Assembly: GCA_030278955.1 (NCBI GenBank)
Contig: JAOANR010000009.1
Location: 39,704,945-39,768,944 of the forward strand
Source of the DNA: Hygrophila difformis
Lineage: Eukaryota > Streptophyta > Magnoliopsida > Lamiales > Acanthaceae
DNA length: 64,000 bases
Direction: 5' to 3'
The position numbers and the translations under genes are program-made. Shown here one piece after another: positions 10,666 through 22,192 of this stretch. The notes under the pieces are model-generated. The model had not been told where the DNA came from. It saw nothing but the letters and a program-made list of their open reading frames with translations, and searched no databases. Numbering within the stretch: position 1 is the stretch's first letter; the number at the start of each line of letters is the position of its first letter.

Positions 10666-10887
10666 CTGCAATCTTAAGGGGGAGAGGATGTCATACCACC
10701 TATTTTCGTGCACTTTTGTAAACTTTTGAACTACGTTATGGCTTGATCCCTTCACCGGGTACGTAGGCAGCTTAGAAGTCTTAATTCTAAGTTCAGTCAC
10801 GAAATAATAAAATAAACAAAGGACCTTGGCACGGGAAAAGCCGAAACACAACTTCGAGGACGAAGTTGATTCTTAAGGAGGGTAGAC
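10666..10887 (+). other. Element A 3' untranslated region with two polypurine tracts
   Basis: Directly after the pol stop, AAGGGGGAGAGGA is followed by TGTCATACC at 10689, the position at which element C begins its 3' LTR. A second tract (TTCTTAAGGAGGGTAGAC) ends at 10887, directly before the real 3' LTR. The 199 bases between resemble the first part of the element C LTR (TTTTGAACTACGTTATGGCTT, GGGTACGTAGGCAGCTT). Confidence 0.65.
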
Positions 10888-13491
10888 TGTAATACCCGAG
10901 AATTTTACAACATAAATAAATAAATAAATACAATAAATAAATAAATATAATAAATAAACAAATAAACAAACATAATAAATAAATAAATATAGAAGAAATA
11001 AATATAGACGAAATGGGAAATGAAATTAATTAAGGAGATTAATTTAAACAAAAGAAATTAAGTAAAAGGGTGATTTAATCAATTATCGGGTTTCCGTGTG
11101 CCCGATATAAATGAACTCGAGAATTCGAGCCAAAACGTAACAGTCGATCCGAAAGAAATAACGACACGAAATAGGAACCCGAAGAGAGTCCGGAAATTGG
11201 AATCCGAGAGCATGGAGGGATAGAAACCCGAAAGAGAGGCGGAAAAGCACGACGGATCGCACGACCCGCCCGGACCGGAGTCCAGGCGCAAGCCGCGCGC
11301 TGTCCGCGCGCTAAAACGGGCAAAAGGCGCGCCAACCCCGCGCCACACGACAGATTCGCCCGTTGCGTGAATCTCTCGCCCGAACGCGGATTTTTCGACT
11401 TTCGGTTGAACGTATCTCGACTCAAGACCCTTAGGGTCAGATTTTGGACGCCCTAGGACTTAGACATCTATAAATAAACCCCCTCGGAAGCCTAAACTCT
11501 TTTTCAAAACCCTACGATACTCTCTATACACAAAAGTCGAAATCCCGGAGTCAACGGAGGCAGCGGCTGTTTGGACGAATCCGGAAGATCTCCAACGTTG
11601 TGGTAAGCTCTAGACCGATAAATCCTTTCACATCTCAATCCGAAAACAGGATTCTAACCTCGTTTCTTTTCTCTCTACACCTTGAATTGGATCTAGAACG
11701 TAGAACCCGATGAACGGAGAGGAGAAACGGCGATCTGGAAGCCACGCCTCCGAAATAGACATCCCGGACGTTCACAAATCAGTAAGTTAACTCTTACATG
11801 GTTTTGGGAGGAATTAAAACGTTCGAAACTAAAGGATTTAACAAGAAATCGTAAATCTGCCAACTTATGTTTTCTACCGACGCAACAGTTTTGATGAATT
11901 TTTCCGAACCTTAAAACCACTTCAAACGGAAAAACGTAAAACACAAAAAACGTTCCTAAGGCTTAGCTCTACCTACTGTAAAATTTCCAGAATTTTTAGA
12001 GACGATTTGATATGTGAAAACCAACCAAAACCGAACTGCTTGAATCTAGATCTTGAAATTCTTGACAGAACTTAGGTATGAACTTGATCACGTTTTTGAC
12101 ATAGGTTCCAGACCGACTTAGATCTTTGGACGAACATGAAAGTTGTAGATAATTGTCTTAAAAGGGTCTCTGTAAAATTTCATCAAATTTGGAGTGGAAT
12201 TACTATGGTAGAATTCGAAATCTTTAAACTGTGACATATGGAACTCGGACAGAATTGTGCTTCTGTGAAAATTAGTGTTTTTGACCTATTTCGGTATCTC
12301 GGATTGAAAAAGTTAAAACACGAAAGTTGTAGTTCTCGACGTTTCTGAGTCAGTCGTGAAATTTTGGAATTTTTTCGGAATTAAATCTGATTTTAGACGA
12401 ATTTTAGAGTAAACTGTAGTTTACCGGAAACAAAATCTTGAAATCTTGTTGAAACATGGAATTAACCTTTAGGGTTGAAATGAGTTGAGATACTATTTTT
12501 AAATAAAGATAATTGAGATCAGATTTTTAAAATTAAATCCCCTTACAAACTTGATAAATTAAAATTAGGGGTGAGTGCTCTGCAGGGTGCCCCATAACGA
12601 TTCACTTCGTGCCTTAATTGACGATGGTGACCCCGCGCGCTAAACTTGAGATATGATATTGCCAAAACGGTGAAATACAGAGCCTACACTCTCGAGAATA
12701 TCCACATGGGTTTCCCGAGGCTCCGGAGTGGTACTGGGTATGGCTGATACGGTTGCGGCCGCCGGGCTACCGGCTAAACTTGTTGATATCGCGATGCTAT
12801 CGTGAAACTTTGAAATACCGAATCTGGGATGTAATGGGGATATTAAATTAAATTAATTTAGATTAAATTATGCTTGTGTCCAATTAAATTACTTAAAGGC
12901 TTTATTTAAATTATGGCTTTTATTTTAATTCATGCGAGATGTGTTGTTAAATAAAGCTCTGAAAGATATTATGCTATTGGATAGTTGATTAGATTAAATT
13001 GAATATTATGCTATTATCATGCTTTTGATAAATTATTAAATTTACGGCTTTAAAACCCTACGATCATGCATGTGTTAACTTACTCAGCAAGTTGTGCTGA
13101 CCCAAACCATTTTTATTCATTTTCTTACAGAGTATGTGGAATGAGCATATGTGAGCACAAACCATGCATGGGGTTTTTGGGAAATATTATTTTGCTTTTA
13201 AATTCGTACTTTAGACTATATTATGAACGGGCCTGTTTAACCCGTGTTTTGGCCATGTCGGCCCTATTTATATTTTCCGCTGCGATACTATGCTAAAACA
13301 ATTATTTCCGCTGCGCTATGATATTATTATTTTCGAATTATATTGTATGGGCTATTTTGAATGATTTAAATGTTTTGAATACTGCAATACCTAGCCTTGC
13401 ATCTCTTTAGTAAGCTCGGAGAAACCATGTCTTACTAGGGAGATGTGGCGGTGACATCCCAACCTGGGTGACCAAAAATCGGGGTGTTACA
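10888..13491 (+). repeat. Element A 3' LTR
   Basis: Near-identical copy of 2425-5041 with TATA at 11469-11476, putative intron 11603-13130 (consensus GTAAGC donor), and CA end at 13491 followed by the GATTC duplication. Differences from the 5' LTR include short deletions near 11063 and 11548. Confidence 0.92.
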
Positions 13492-13496
13492 GATTC

Positions 13497-14996
13497 AACT
13501 TTGCATTTCTAAACAAAAGTTGTAGATAAATGTGTCTAGATTAATCATATAAAATTTCATGGATTTTGGAGTTCATTTGGTATGTCAAATTGGTCGAATT
13601 TCAGAACTGTTTTAAAACCCCTTTGGAGTCCGCGCATGAACAGTGTGTTGTGGTCGATTTTTGAACATCTAAAATTCATTATTTCCAAATTCTTAAAACA
13701 TGAAAGTTGTTCATTAATGTGTTGTGTATCTCCTGTAAAAATTCGGATCAATTGGCTTTGAAATGAATTTTTAATCGGCGTCGCACGAACCTGTGACAAA
13801 ATGAGTTTTTGAGACAGAAATTACCTTTTGTAAAGAACTCAAATTTTGACTCACTTCGAAACCTTATTTCCAAAAACTTAAAACATGAAAGTTGTTCATG
13901 TGTGTGTTTTTGAGCTACTGAGTGAATTTCAGAATTTTTTGTGTAAAAATGAATTTTTAATTTAGAAAGGCGTAAACTGCGTCGAATCGGATTTTTCGAA
14001 CTTGAGAAAACTCGAACTATGAAACGCGATATCGAATATTTTGATCACTCGAAATACGAACTTGCAAAAAATTCGGTGCACTAGGTTGAGCCGATCTTCA
14101 TGCTAATCATTATCTTTGAGACTGCCTCGTTAGTGGTCTCCTTACTATCTGAGATTGCCTCGTTAGTGATCTCGCGCGCTGTGTTATGGATCGCCTCGTT
14201 AGTTGTCCTACTATCTTTTGAGACTGCCTCGTTAGTGGTCTTCCATTGTTGTGGACTGCCTCGTTAGTGGTCCTATGTTGAGATTGCCTCGTTAGTGATC
14301 TCCCGGTATGGTGTCCTCTTCTTAGTTTGCGGGATGAAATATAAAAGACTTGTGTGAGTGTTGATTACGCTTAAATCTTATTTACCATGTTTTTAAATTA
14401 TGCACTTAAATTATGTCATTAAATTATGTTTTTAAATTCCGCTTTTAAATTAAGTCTTTTAAATTATGCATTTTCGTCTTGGATAAATTAATCATGTTTT
14501 CCGCTGCGAATAAAATATGGATTTTTAAACTAATGCATGACAAGTGAATCTTTGGATTTAAACACATGTAACCCTTTAAATTGTTAGTTAGGGATTAACT
14601 TACTCGGTATATTTTTATACTGATAAACCGTTGTCAATTTTTCTTTTACAGAGTATGTCGAGTGACGCATGCATATGCACTTGGGGGAAATCATTATGGA
14701 CATTTTAAATTCTGCATCGTACTGTTTTTATCGGGTCTGTTAAACCCGAGGATTTGGCCATGTTGGTCGTGATTTACGTTCCGCTGCATTTACTCTATTT
14801 GTTTTCGCGCATGATGATTATTACTATCGTATTTTGAATTAAGTATTATAAATTTCCGGACTAAATCTTGAAATGTTTTAAATCTTTTACGTACCCACAA
14901 GCCTTGCATTTCCTTAGTGAGCTCGGGAAGCCGTGTCTTGCTAGGGAGATGTGGCGGTGACATCCCGGCCTGGGTTATCAAATTCGGGGTGTTACA
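13497..14996 (+). repeat. Element C 5' LTR, second part
   Basis: Continues the LTR after element A and its duplicated GATTC; aligns to 20432-21930. It contains the hairpin array at 14118-14303, the acceptor-like TTCTTTTACAG ending at 14651, and the CA end at 14996. Confidence 0.9.
14118..14303 (+). repeat. Array of six short hairpins with a fixed loop (element C 5' LTR)
   Basis: Six units of the form stem-TGCCTCGTTAGTG-stem. Stems are GAGAC/GTCTC (14118-14140), GAGAT/ATCTC (14151-14173), GGA/TCC (14188-14208), GAGAC/GTCTT, GGAC/GTCC, GAGAT/ATCTC. The loop is almost constant while the stem changes on both sides together. The array lies inside the putative LTR intron. The same six units, in the same order, are at 21057-21242. 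Confidence 0.85.
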
Positions 14997-14999
14997 AGT

Positions 15000-15011
15000 T
15001 GGTATCAGAGC
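15000..15011 (+). other. Primer-binding site (initiator Met tRNA), element C
   Basis: TGGTATCAGAGC begins three bases after the end of the split 5' LTR, identical to the site in elements A and B. Confidence 0.9.
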
Positions 15012-15358
15012 CCGGAAATTTTTTTTAAGCTACTACTAATATTTTAAACCATTATTTTTAAAACCCAAGTATTATTTTTAAATTATTTATTTTGACTACT
15101 AGTATTATCTTAGCCCAAAAGCTTATTTTTACATAGCCCAAAATCTTAGCCAAAGGAAATATTAAATTTTTGGCCCAATATAGAGGCCCAACTTTTATCC
15201 TTACCCATATAGTAGATTTATTTTAAAATACATAGATAAATTACATTTTAAATGGGGAAAGGGGACTTGCACTTGCATGTTGCATATAGATCTAAATTCG
15301 TGCATAACTAATCTTGTCTAACACATGTTCTAACTCTAACTTACCGTAATGACATTAG

Positions 15359-15734
15359 ATGGCCGAACCCAACGCGAACATGACCAATTTGATGATGAAA
15401 TGACCAACGCATACCTCGAGTCCCAACAGCATATCAATCACTTCAAGGCCCGAGTGGGGCATCTAGAGAGTAACGTGGACATCTGAGACATCTTAGGGAA
15501 GCTGACCACCATGAAATAACCCAACTCAAGGCCCAAGTCGCCGAACTCCAAACCCAAGTGGTCACACTCCAAAACAAGGATAACAAACTGATGATGCAGA
15601 TAGGACACTTAGGAGCTGAGCTGCTGGGCCTGGAGGCTGACATATTCCCTCCGACCCCGAGCCCGGTGGGGACACCCATTCCCATTGACGTATCCAGCGA
15701 CGAGGACGATCCCATCGAGGATGTACCTGCCTAG
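15359..15734 (+). pseudogene. Decayed homologue of the element A small ORF, element C
   Basis: Starts ATGGCCGAACCC and ends TAG at 15732-15734. It contains coiled-coil-like text (ACCCAACTCAAGGCCCAAGT region) and an acidic end (Ser-Asp-Glu-Asp-Asp), as in 5444-5779, but is interrupted by in-frame stops and indels. Between the PBS and this ORF, 15100-15195 carries several GCCCAA motifs. Confidence 0.6.
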
Positions 15735-16416
15735 TTACTCTAGACTTAGAGATCCATACTGATGCACCATAACTATTTCCGTTACGAATGCTTGTAACCC
15801 AAATTTATTTCTTGAGTAATAAAAATACCAGCCTATTTAAATTTATTCCATACGTTTTATTTAATTCTTTAACTACCCTGATCAAAGAAGGGAACATCCA
15901 ACCCTAGACCTAAAAAAAAAAAAAAAATTATCTAGAGAACAACCCCCGACAACAACAACCAGTACACTAAGCAACCTCTACTAACAGACCCCAATAAATT
16001 GATATCTATTAAAAACTAATCTTCATTTAATAAAATTTCCCCCTTGCAAGCAGTTATTTATTTAACACATAAACTCTACCCCGTATACCTTATCACACTA
16101 GTTTATCTAAATTCCTTGAAGCGGTTTAGTCCCACAACGGCGCAAGTAATGTTGGGCAATCCACACACATGTAGATACGATAGGAAGGTAACAGTAAATC
16201 CAGAGCATCTCAAACCATAAAATAGGCAGAACAATTAAACCATGTTTCTAAAACAGCAGTAAACAACTAACACATGTCAAACACATAACTAAGCGATAAC
16301 ACAACGAAAATATAAACCATAAATCCCAGACAACAGAAACGTCCTCGTAAGGAGGAAACTAAACAAAGTACGTCTGATGCAAAACCTAAACGAAAACGCG
16401 AAAAAGAAAGGAGACA
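15735..16416. other. Non-coding interval of element C
   Basis: AT-rich, with a poly(A) run near 15914. No coding or LTR sequence recognised. It is the 3' flank of the antisense gene and probably part of the sequence captured with it. Confidence 0.4.
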
Positions 16417-18540
16417 TCACTGATCGGGAAGCGGGAACTGCCGACGCATGTAGTCGTCCATCTTCCGCACATAGGTGTACATGTCGGACATGGTGGCCTG
16501 CTGCTGAGCCTGCCTCGTAGCAAACGAGTCCATACTGGTCTGGTAGAAGTCCAATCTAGCGTCTATGGCATCGTAACGAGCCTGCCCAGCTGTAAACCCG
16601 GCATCCATACCGACCCGCATCTCCTGCATCGTCTGCAGCATCTGAGCCATCTCCTGTCCCTGAGGTGCCACTGCAGGAGGTGGAACTACTGGAGGAGGGG
16701 GCGGCTGCTCCGGTGGTACGACAAGGATCAAGCCGCCATCATCAGGCTGCGGGCGAAGTACAGCACAGGGAGCCCCACGACGTAAGGCGCTACACCGGGC
16801 AGCGTAAGTCGGGATACGGTAGCAACTGCCCGCTACTAGATCGTACGGATCTGTCTCCGGTGTCGTGCGAATCCCCTGCGCCGCGCACAAGCCGCAGATG
16901 AGGTGAACATGGGTAATCACCTACTCCCTCGTCCTCTCCGCATACCCCGCAAGTTGTCCTCGATACAAGCTCCCACATTCACCCTACCGTCTCGCGCGAT
17001 AAAGCAAATGGTCTCGTAGACGTGATCCGGGGCGATGTGGCTCCGGGTGATCGGCCGGACCCGCCCTAACCATAGCTGAGCAAGCTCTCGCCAAGGGGAG
17101 TCCATCGTCATCAAACGCAGCTCATGACCGTGCTCGAGCTGAGGAGGCACTATGGTGCATAAGGTATCCCATGCAGGAGCAAGAACACGTCCCTCAGGCT
17201 GTGGGCGAAATGCGCCATCGTCAGGCAAGCCAAAATAGACATTGATCGCCCGAGCACTGAAGTCGAGATAGCGACCGCGAACCCATACCCGAGATAGGTC
17301 ATCACCCTCCCCGAAACTGCCAATGTTGGCGATAACCTCCATAGCCAGATAACCGGAGGCAACGCCCTCGGGATGACGTGCAAGTCCGGTCCACTGCAAA
17401 TACTCCAAGACTGCACTGACCCTGTCATCGCCCAGATGATGAGGATATATGCCTCTCTCAGGAACATAAGCCCTGTTTCAGCGAAGCTCGTCGATATAGA
17501 AGTCCTGGGCAGCCCTCGTCCTAAACCGGAACCTGTCATGCCGGTGAGGACGCACCTCGTCCGGGAGACCCCTGAGTCTCGGGCCCCGCTGCTCCTCGTC
17601 CTCCTCTGACTCGCTCTCATCAAAGTCAGGCATCGCCGGAGCGGCATGGCTGGGGCCAGCCTCATCAGCAACTCGTCTCCTAGTCCTCGGAGGACACATG
17701 AGAGACGCTAACACGACCCACAAAAAGAGCAACATCCTGCAAATCACCCAATACCAATTATAAGACTAAATTCCACATAAAAGTCAAGCAGAAATACGTA
17801 AGGGACATCAATATACACTTCCAACGTGAATATACCATAAGCACATCAAATCCTATCGTTTGCTAAGACCAACCAGGAGGTAATCTAGACAAAGGATATG
17901 CTCAAACTAGTTCCCAAAACCTTTGTGGCATTTCGTCGAACACGTTATGTGCGCAATCAACCAAAACCTAAGTTACTAACAAACACACGGAAGTTGCCCA
18001 CAAAACGAAACAATCACTCTAATAACAGCACATCATTTCCTTACAGCACCAAACAACAAAGAAATGAGCTAGTAATCACACCCCAATAACAACCAAACAT
18101 CAAAACTTCATAGTCTTTCTAAAGATTCAAATCCAACAAGAATTTGCCAAAAACATAAACACATTGTGGCATAAATATAAGCAAGGAAACAAGAGTAACA
18201 ACAATTACCACATACACTTACTAATTTGCACAAATCAAGCCTAAAAATAACAAACCCCCAATTTTTGTACATAAACCCTAATTCCTAAATCTCTTCACAA
18301 ATCAAGTCATTCAAAGCATAAAAATTGAAATTAGTAAGTGGGTTTAGTAGATTCATACCTTGGTAAGTGAAATTGAAGCCGGAATCAAGCAAACGGGAAG
18401 GTAAGTCGCCGGATTTAGAGAGAATTGGGGGTGTGGTCTCGAATGGGAAATGGGGGAAGTGGCTCGCGCGGAGCGCGAGCCCTATTTTCTCGAACTGGGG
18501 CGGCCGCGCGCTCGCCGCGCGCTGAAGCCCCATACCGCGC
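16417..18540 (-). pseudogene. Antisense plant-transposon-protein-like gene carried inside element C
   Basis: Minus strand. A possible leader exon ends CCAAG|GTATGA at 18359. An intron of 622 bp ends TTTGCAG at 17737, and coding starts with ATG at 17735. The frame runs to 16917 with one TGA (17478-17480), then continues in another frame (16920-16417) after a frameshift. The central part (GRYLDFSARAINVYFGLPDD, YLQWTGLARHPE, LWLGRV) matches what I know as the putative plant transposon protein domain found in ORFs of Ty3 elements, often Tat/Athila relatives. The N-terminus is acidic; the C-terminus has a Pro-rich segment and a Gln-rich coiled coil. Sequence just upstream (18460-18545) is GC-rich, like the LTR promoters here. 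Role unknown; domain assignment is from memory of the motif. Confidence 0.6.
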
Positions 18541-18811
18541 GGGACCCGGAGGGAGTTTTATTTTTCCTGTTTTGCTTAATCTCTTTTGCTAAACACCCCT
18601 CACTTAACCCGAGCATACATCGACAGTGAGATACAACGACATGGGGCATCACCCGACATTATTCCTGACAAGGACAGCAGAATTGCCTCACGTCTTCTTT
18701 TCGCAAGGCTACAAAAACCCCTCGGGACGTAAATACATAGGGACTATAAGGAATCCTGTAAAGAATGGGAAACCGCTTATTGACTAGCGTCCCCCACTAC
18801 AATTTGCTTGT
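18541..18811. other. Unassigned stretch of element C between the antisense gene and the pol remnant
   Basis: No ORF or repeat recognised. The junction with pol sequence lies just before the Val-His-Asp-Val-Phe-His codons at 18812. This is where the deletion/replacement of gag-pol was sealed. Confidence 0.35.
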
Positions 18812-19099
18812 GTTCACGACGTATTCCACGTCTCCCAATTGAAGAAGTATGTGCACGATCCGACCCATGTACTCCAACCGGAAGAAGTCAAATTTGAGGA
18901 TGACTTGAGTTACGAGGAAGTTCCGGTGCGAATACTTGACACAAAGGAGAGAGTAACGAGGAATAAGACCGTGAGAATGGTCAAGGTCCTTTGGTCCAAC
19001 CACGAGACGGAGACGGTAACGTGGGAGTTGGAGGCCGACATGAAACAACGTTACCCTACCCTCTTCCAAGATGAGCCGGCCACAGTTATGGGGACATAA
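18812..19099 (+). pseudogene. Remnant of element C pol: integrase C-terminus and chromodomain-like tail
   Basis: Open frame of 95 codons ending in the same Val-Met-Gly-Thr-stop as element A pol. It starts with VHDVFHVSQLKKY and ends with KVLWSNHETETVTWE and RYPTLF. This is the only pol sequence left in C. A purine tract (AAGGGGGGGGAGGA) follows directly before the 3' LTR at 19125. Confidence 0.85.
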
Positions 19100-19914
19100 C
19101 TGTATTCTTAAGGGGGGGGGAGGATGTAACACCCGAGAAAAACAAATTCAAATTGTTTTGAACTACGTCATGACTTGATCCCTTCAGAGGGTACGTAGGC
19201 AGCTTGGAACTAATTTCTAAGTTCAGTCACAAAAAAAATCACAAGATAAATCACAAAATAAATCACACAATGAATCACAAAATAAACCATAAAAAAAAAA
19301 TCACAAGATCAATCGCAAGGACGATAGGAGGAGTTGGAACCAATTTAGACTAGACTAATTAGGGCACGGAAATGTTACGAGCGATAAGCCGAACTCGTAA
19401 CAAGTTTAAGGTAAAAATTCGGAACCGGAGACGACCCGAGGAGTTCAGCTAACACGTAAAGAGTAGAAAACCGATAGAGGAAAGGAAGAAAAGATCCGAC
19501 GGAACACGCGGACCGCCGCACCGGCCGGTCCGGCTGGCCCGCGCCCGCCGCGTGCCGCCGCGCGGCCACCGCGCGGGAAGCGGAGTTGCGACTCCTGGCC
19601 TGGCACGCGTGCTCCGCGCGGGCAAAGGCGTAGGTGCGCGTCACCAGCGCGCCAGAGGTGCTGAAAGTGTAAACTTTCCTTCCATGGCAATTTTCTTGCC
19701 AAAAACAACACCCCTAACCATGGCAACCGAATCCCAGCCTGAGGGAAGGCTATAGGACGGTAATGGGGCGTCCAAATCCCCATAACCCACAGAAACCCTC
19801 AAGCCTCCCCTCCATTCTTCCTCTCCAAGTCAAAATCCCTCCGAATCCACTTTCCGGCGAGCATTCCGGCGACGACGAGGCGAAAGGAACCAAGCCCTGC
19901 CCTCTAGACTCTTG

Positions 19915-21590
19915 GTAAGCTATGGTTTAATGTTTTAGTTCGTCCATACCACTTAGAAACTCGAAATCTAACGCTTTTCCTTTACTACGATTTCACATCG
20001 GAAAACGAACAAAAAGCGATCGGAGAAGTTGGCCGTTCGTCGTGACCCTAGGACGTCCGGAAACCCATTCTAGCGACTCAAATCTCTAACTAAGTAAGTT
20101 AAGACCTTACTCACAAATTTTTGTGGTTTATTGTTGTTTAAAACTCGAGATCTAGACCCGTAACAAAAATCAATTTTCAAAAACCCTATTTTCGTCCAAT
20201 TTCAAAAACTCGCCTAAAACGCGACCTTCGGGAACTCAAACCGAAAACTTTTCAACATAGATTTTGTTTCTAATACTTTAATCTATCTTATGTCCAAATT
20301 TCAGCCATTGACATTAAGATTTGCTATTCCAAATCTCGCTGTAAACTTTCTGTGACAAACCGAACATTCCAAACTGTTGACAGATGTCATTACTCAACTT
20401 GATGCATGTTTTCCACCCATTTTTAGAATGATTCAACTTTGAATTTCTAAACAAAAGTTGTAGATAAATGTTTCTAGATGATGCATATAAAATTTCATGG
20501 ATTTTGGAGTTCATTTGGTATGTCAAATTGGTCGAATTTCAGAACTGTTTTAAAACCCCTTTGGAGTCCACGCATGAACAGTGTGTTGTGGTCGATTTTT
20601 GGGTATCTAAAATTCATTATTTCCAAATTCTTAAATCATGAAAGTTGTTCATTAATGTGTTGTGTATCTCCTGTAAAAAGTTCGGATCAATTGGCTTTGA
20701 AATGAATTTTTAATCGGCGTCGCACGAACCTGTGACAAAATGAGTTTTTGAGACAGAAATTACCTTTTGTAAAGAACTCAAATTTTGACTCACTTCGAAA
20801 CCTTATTTCCAAAATCTTAAAACATGAAAGTTGTTCGTGTGTGTGTTTTTGAGCTACTGAGTGAATTTCAGAATTTTTGGTGTAAAAATGAATTTTTAAT
20901 TAAGAAAGGCGTAAACTGCGTCGAATCGGATTTTTCGAACTTGAGAAAACTCGAACTATGAAACGCGATATCGAATCTTTTGATCACTCGAAATACGAAC
21001 TTTCGAAAAATCCCGTGCACTAGGCTGAGCCGATCTTCATGCTAATCATTATCTTTGAGACTGCCTCGTTAGTGGTCTCCTTACTATCTGAGATTGCCTC
21101 GTTAGTGATCTCGCGCGCTGTGTTTTGGATCGCCTCGTTAGTGGTCCTACTATCTTTTGAGACTGCCTCGTTAGTGGTCTCCCATTGTTGTGGACTGCCT
21201 CGTTAGTGGTCCTATGTTGAGATTGCCTCGTTAGTGATCTCCCGGTATGGTGTCCTCTTCTTAGTTTGCGGGATGAAATATAAAAGACTTGTGTGAGTGT
21301 TGATTACGCTTAAATCTTATTTACCATGTTTTTAAATTATGCACTTAAATTATGTCATTAAATTATGTTTTTAAATTCCGCTTTTAAATTAAGTCTTTTA
21401 AATTATGCATTTTTGTCTTGGATAAATTAATCATGTTTTCCGCTGCGAATAAAATATGGATTTTTAAAGTAATGCATGACAAGTGAATCTTTGGATTTAA
21501 ACACATGTATCCCTTTAAATTGTTAGTTAGGGATTAACTTACTCGGTATATTTTTATACTGATAAACCGTTGTCAATTTTTCTTTTACAG
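19915..21590 (+). other. Putative intron inside the element C 3' LTR
   Basis: Donor CTTG|GTAAGC at 19915, branch-like ATACTGATAAA about 30 bases upstream of the acceptor, acceptor TTCTTTTACAG ending 21590, then AGTATGTCGAG. Equivalent signals flank element A in the 5' LTR (1915 and 14651). Confidence 0.5.
21057..21242 (+). repeat. Array of six short hairpins with a fixed loop (element C 3' LTR)
   Basis: Same six units as 14118-14303. Here unit four keeps the fully paired GAGAC/GTCTC and unit three reads GGAT...GGTCC. Confidence 0.85.
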
Positions 21591-22026
21591 AGTATGTCGA
21601 GTGACGCATGCATATGCACTTGGGGGAAATCATTATGGATAAATTCTGCATCGTACTGTTTTTACCGGGTCTGTTAAACCCGAGGATTTGGCCATGTTGG
21701 CCGTGATTTACGTTCCGCTGCATTTACTCTATTTGTTTTCGCGCATGATGATTATTACTATCGTATTTTGAATTAAGTATTATAAATTTCCGGACTAAAT
21801 CTTGAAATGTTTTAAATCTTTTACGTACCCACAAGCCTTGCATTTCCTTAGTGAGCTCGGGAAGCCGTGTCTTGCTAGGGAGATGTGGCGGTGAGATCCC
21901 GGCATGGGTTATCAAATCCGGGGTGTTACAGAATGAAGGTATAAGAATTGTAGGGTAACAAGTTTAATAGAAATATATTAATAGGTGGTTCCAAATTACA
22001 TCCCAAGATTACTGAAAACACTAAAG

Positions 22027-22191
22027 TTAGCCATAGCATTTCCCTATTCTAAAAAAATATTGGACTATCCAAGGATTAACAATTTCCTCTTCATCAGAAT
22101 CAGTCCACAGTAATTCATCAGGAAACACCTCACCACAATACAATCTGAATTGCCTTACTATGTCAAAGAATTGACAAGGGATACAGTCCAT
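22027..22191 (-). pseudogene. Frameshifted C-terminal tail of F-box gene 2
   Basis: Frame of 54 codons immediately after, and in a different frame from, the stop of gene 2. It starts Met-Asp-Cys-Ile-Pro-Cys and ends with an acidic stretch (WTDSDEEE). The intact gene 3 ends the same way (IDCLCCE, then acidic tail), so this is the natural C-terminus detached by a small indel near the TAG at 22193. Confidence 0.6.
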
Positions 22192-22192
22192 C

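Larger units (their letters stand above)
2425..13491 (+). mobile_element. Element A: Tekay-type chromovirus nested in the 5' LTR of element C
   Basis: TG at 2425, CA at 13491, target duplication GATTC at 2420-2424 and 13492-13496. Two long LTRs (2617 and 2604 bp) start TGTAATACCCGAG and end GGGGTGTTACA. The order is 5' LTR, PBS, 23-bp tandem repeats, small ORF, truncated gag, Athila-LTR scrap, partial protease, RT, RNase H, integrase, chromodomain-like tail, PPT, 3' LTR: Ty3/gypsy order with the C-terminal tail typical of Tekay/Del chromoviruses. Coding capacity is destroyed, yet the LTRs are very similar, differing by scattered substitutions and a few short indels, so the insertion is recent relative to its coding decay. 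Confidence 0.93.
1118..21930 (+). mobile_element. Element C: non-autonomous Tekay-type Ty3/gypsy chromovirus, with element A nested in its 5' LTR
   Basis: Bounded by TG (1118) and CA (21930) and by a 5-bp direct duplication GAATG (1113-1117 and 21931-21935). LTRs begin TGTAACACCCGAG and end GGGGTGTTACA. The 5' LTR is split by element A; the 3' LTR is 19125-21930. Inside are a primer-binding site for initiator Met tRNA, a decayed small ORF, an antisense gene, and only the last ~95 codons of pol (18812-19099, integrase C-terminus plus chromodomain-like tail), followed by a polypurine tract directly before the 3' LTR. With no gag, protease, RT or integrase core it could move only with proteins supplied in trans. 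Lineage is assigned from the pol tail and the LTR sequence shared with element A. Confidence 0.9.
19125..21930 (+). repeat. Element C 3' LTR
   Basis: Intact 2806-bp LTR, TG...CA, followed by GAATG. It contains the GC-rich block (19495-19640), putative intron 19915-21590, hairpin array 21057-21242 and terminal stem-loop near 21844-21880. Confidence 0.92.
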
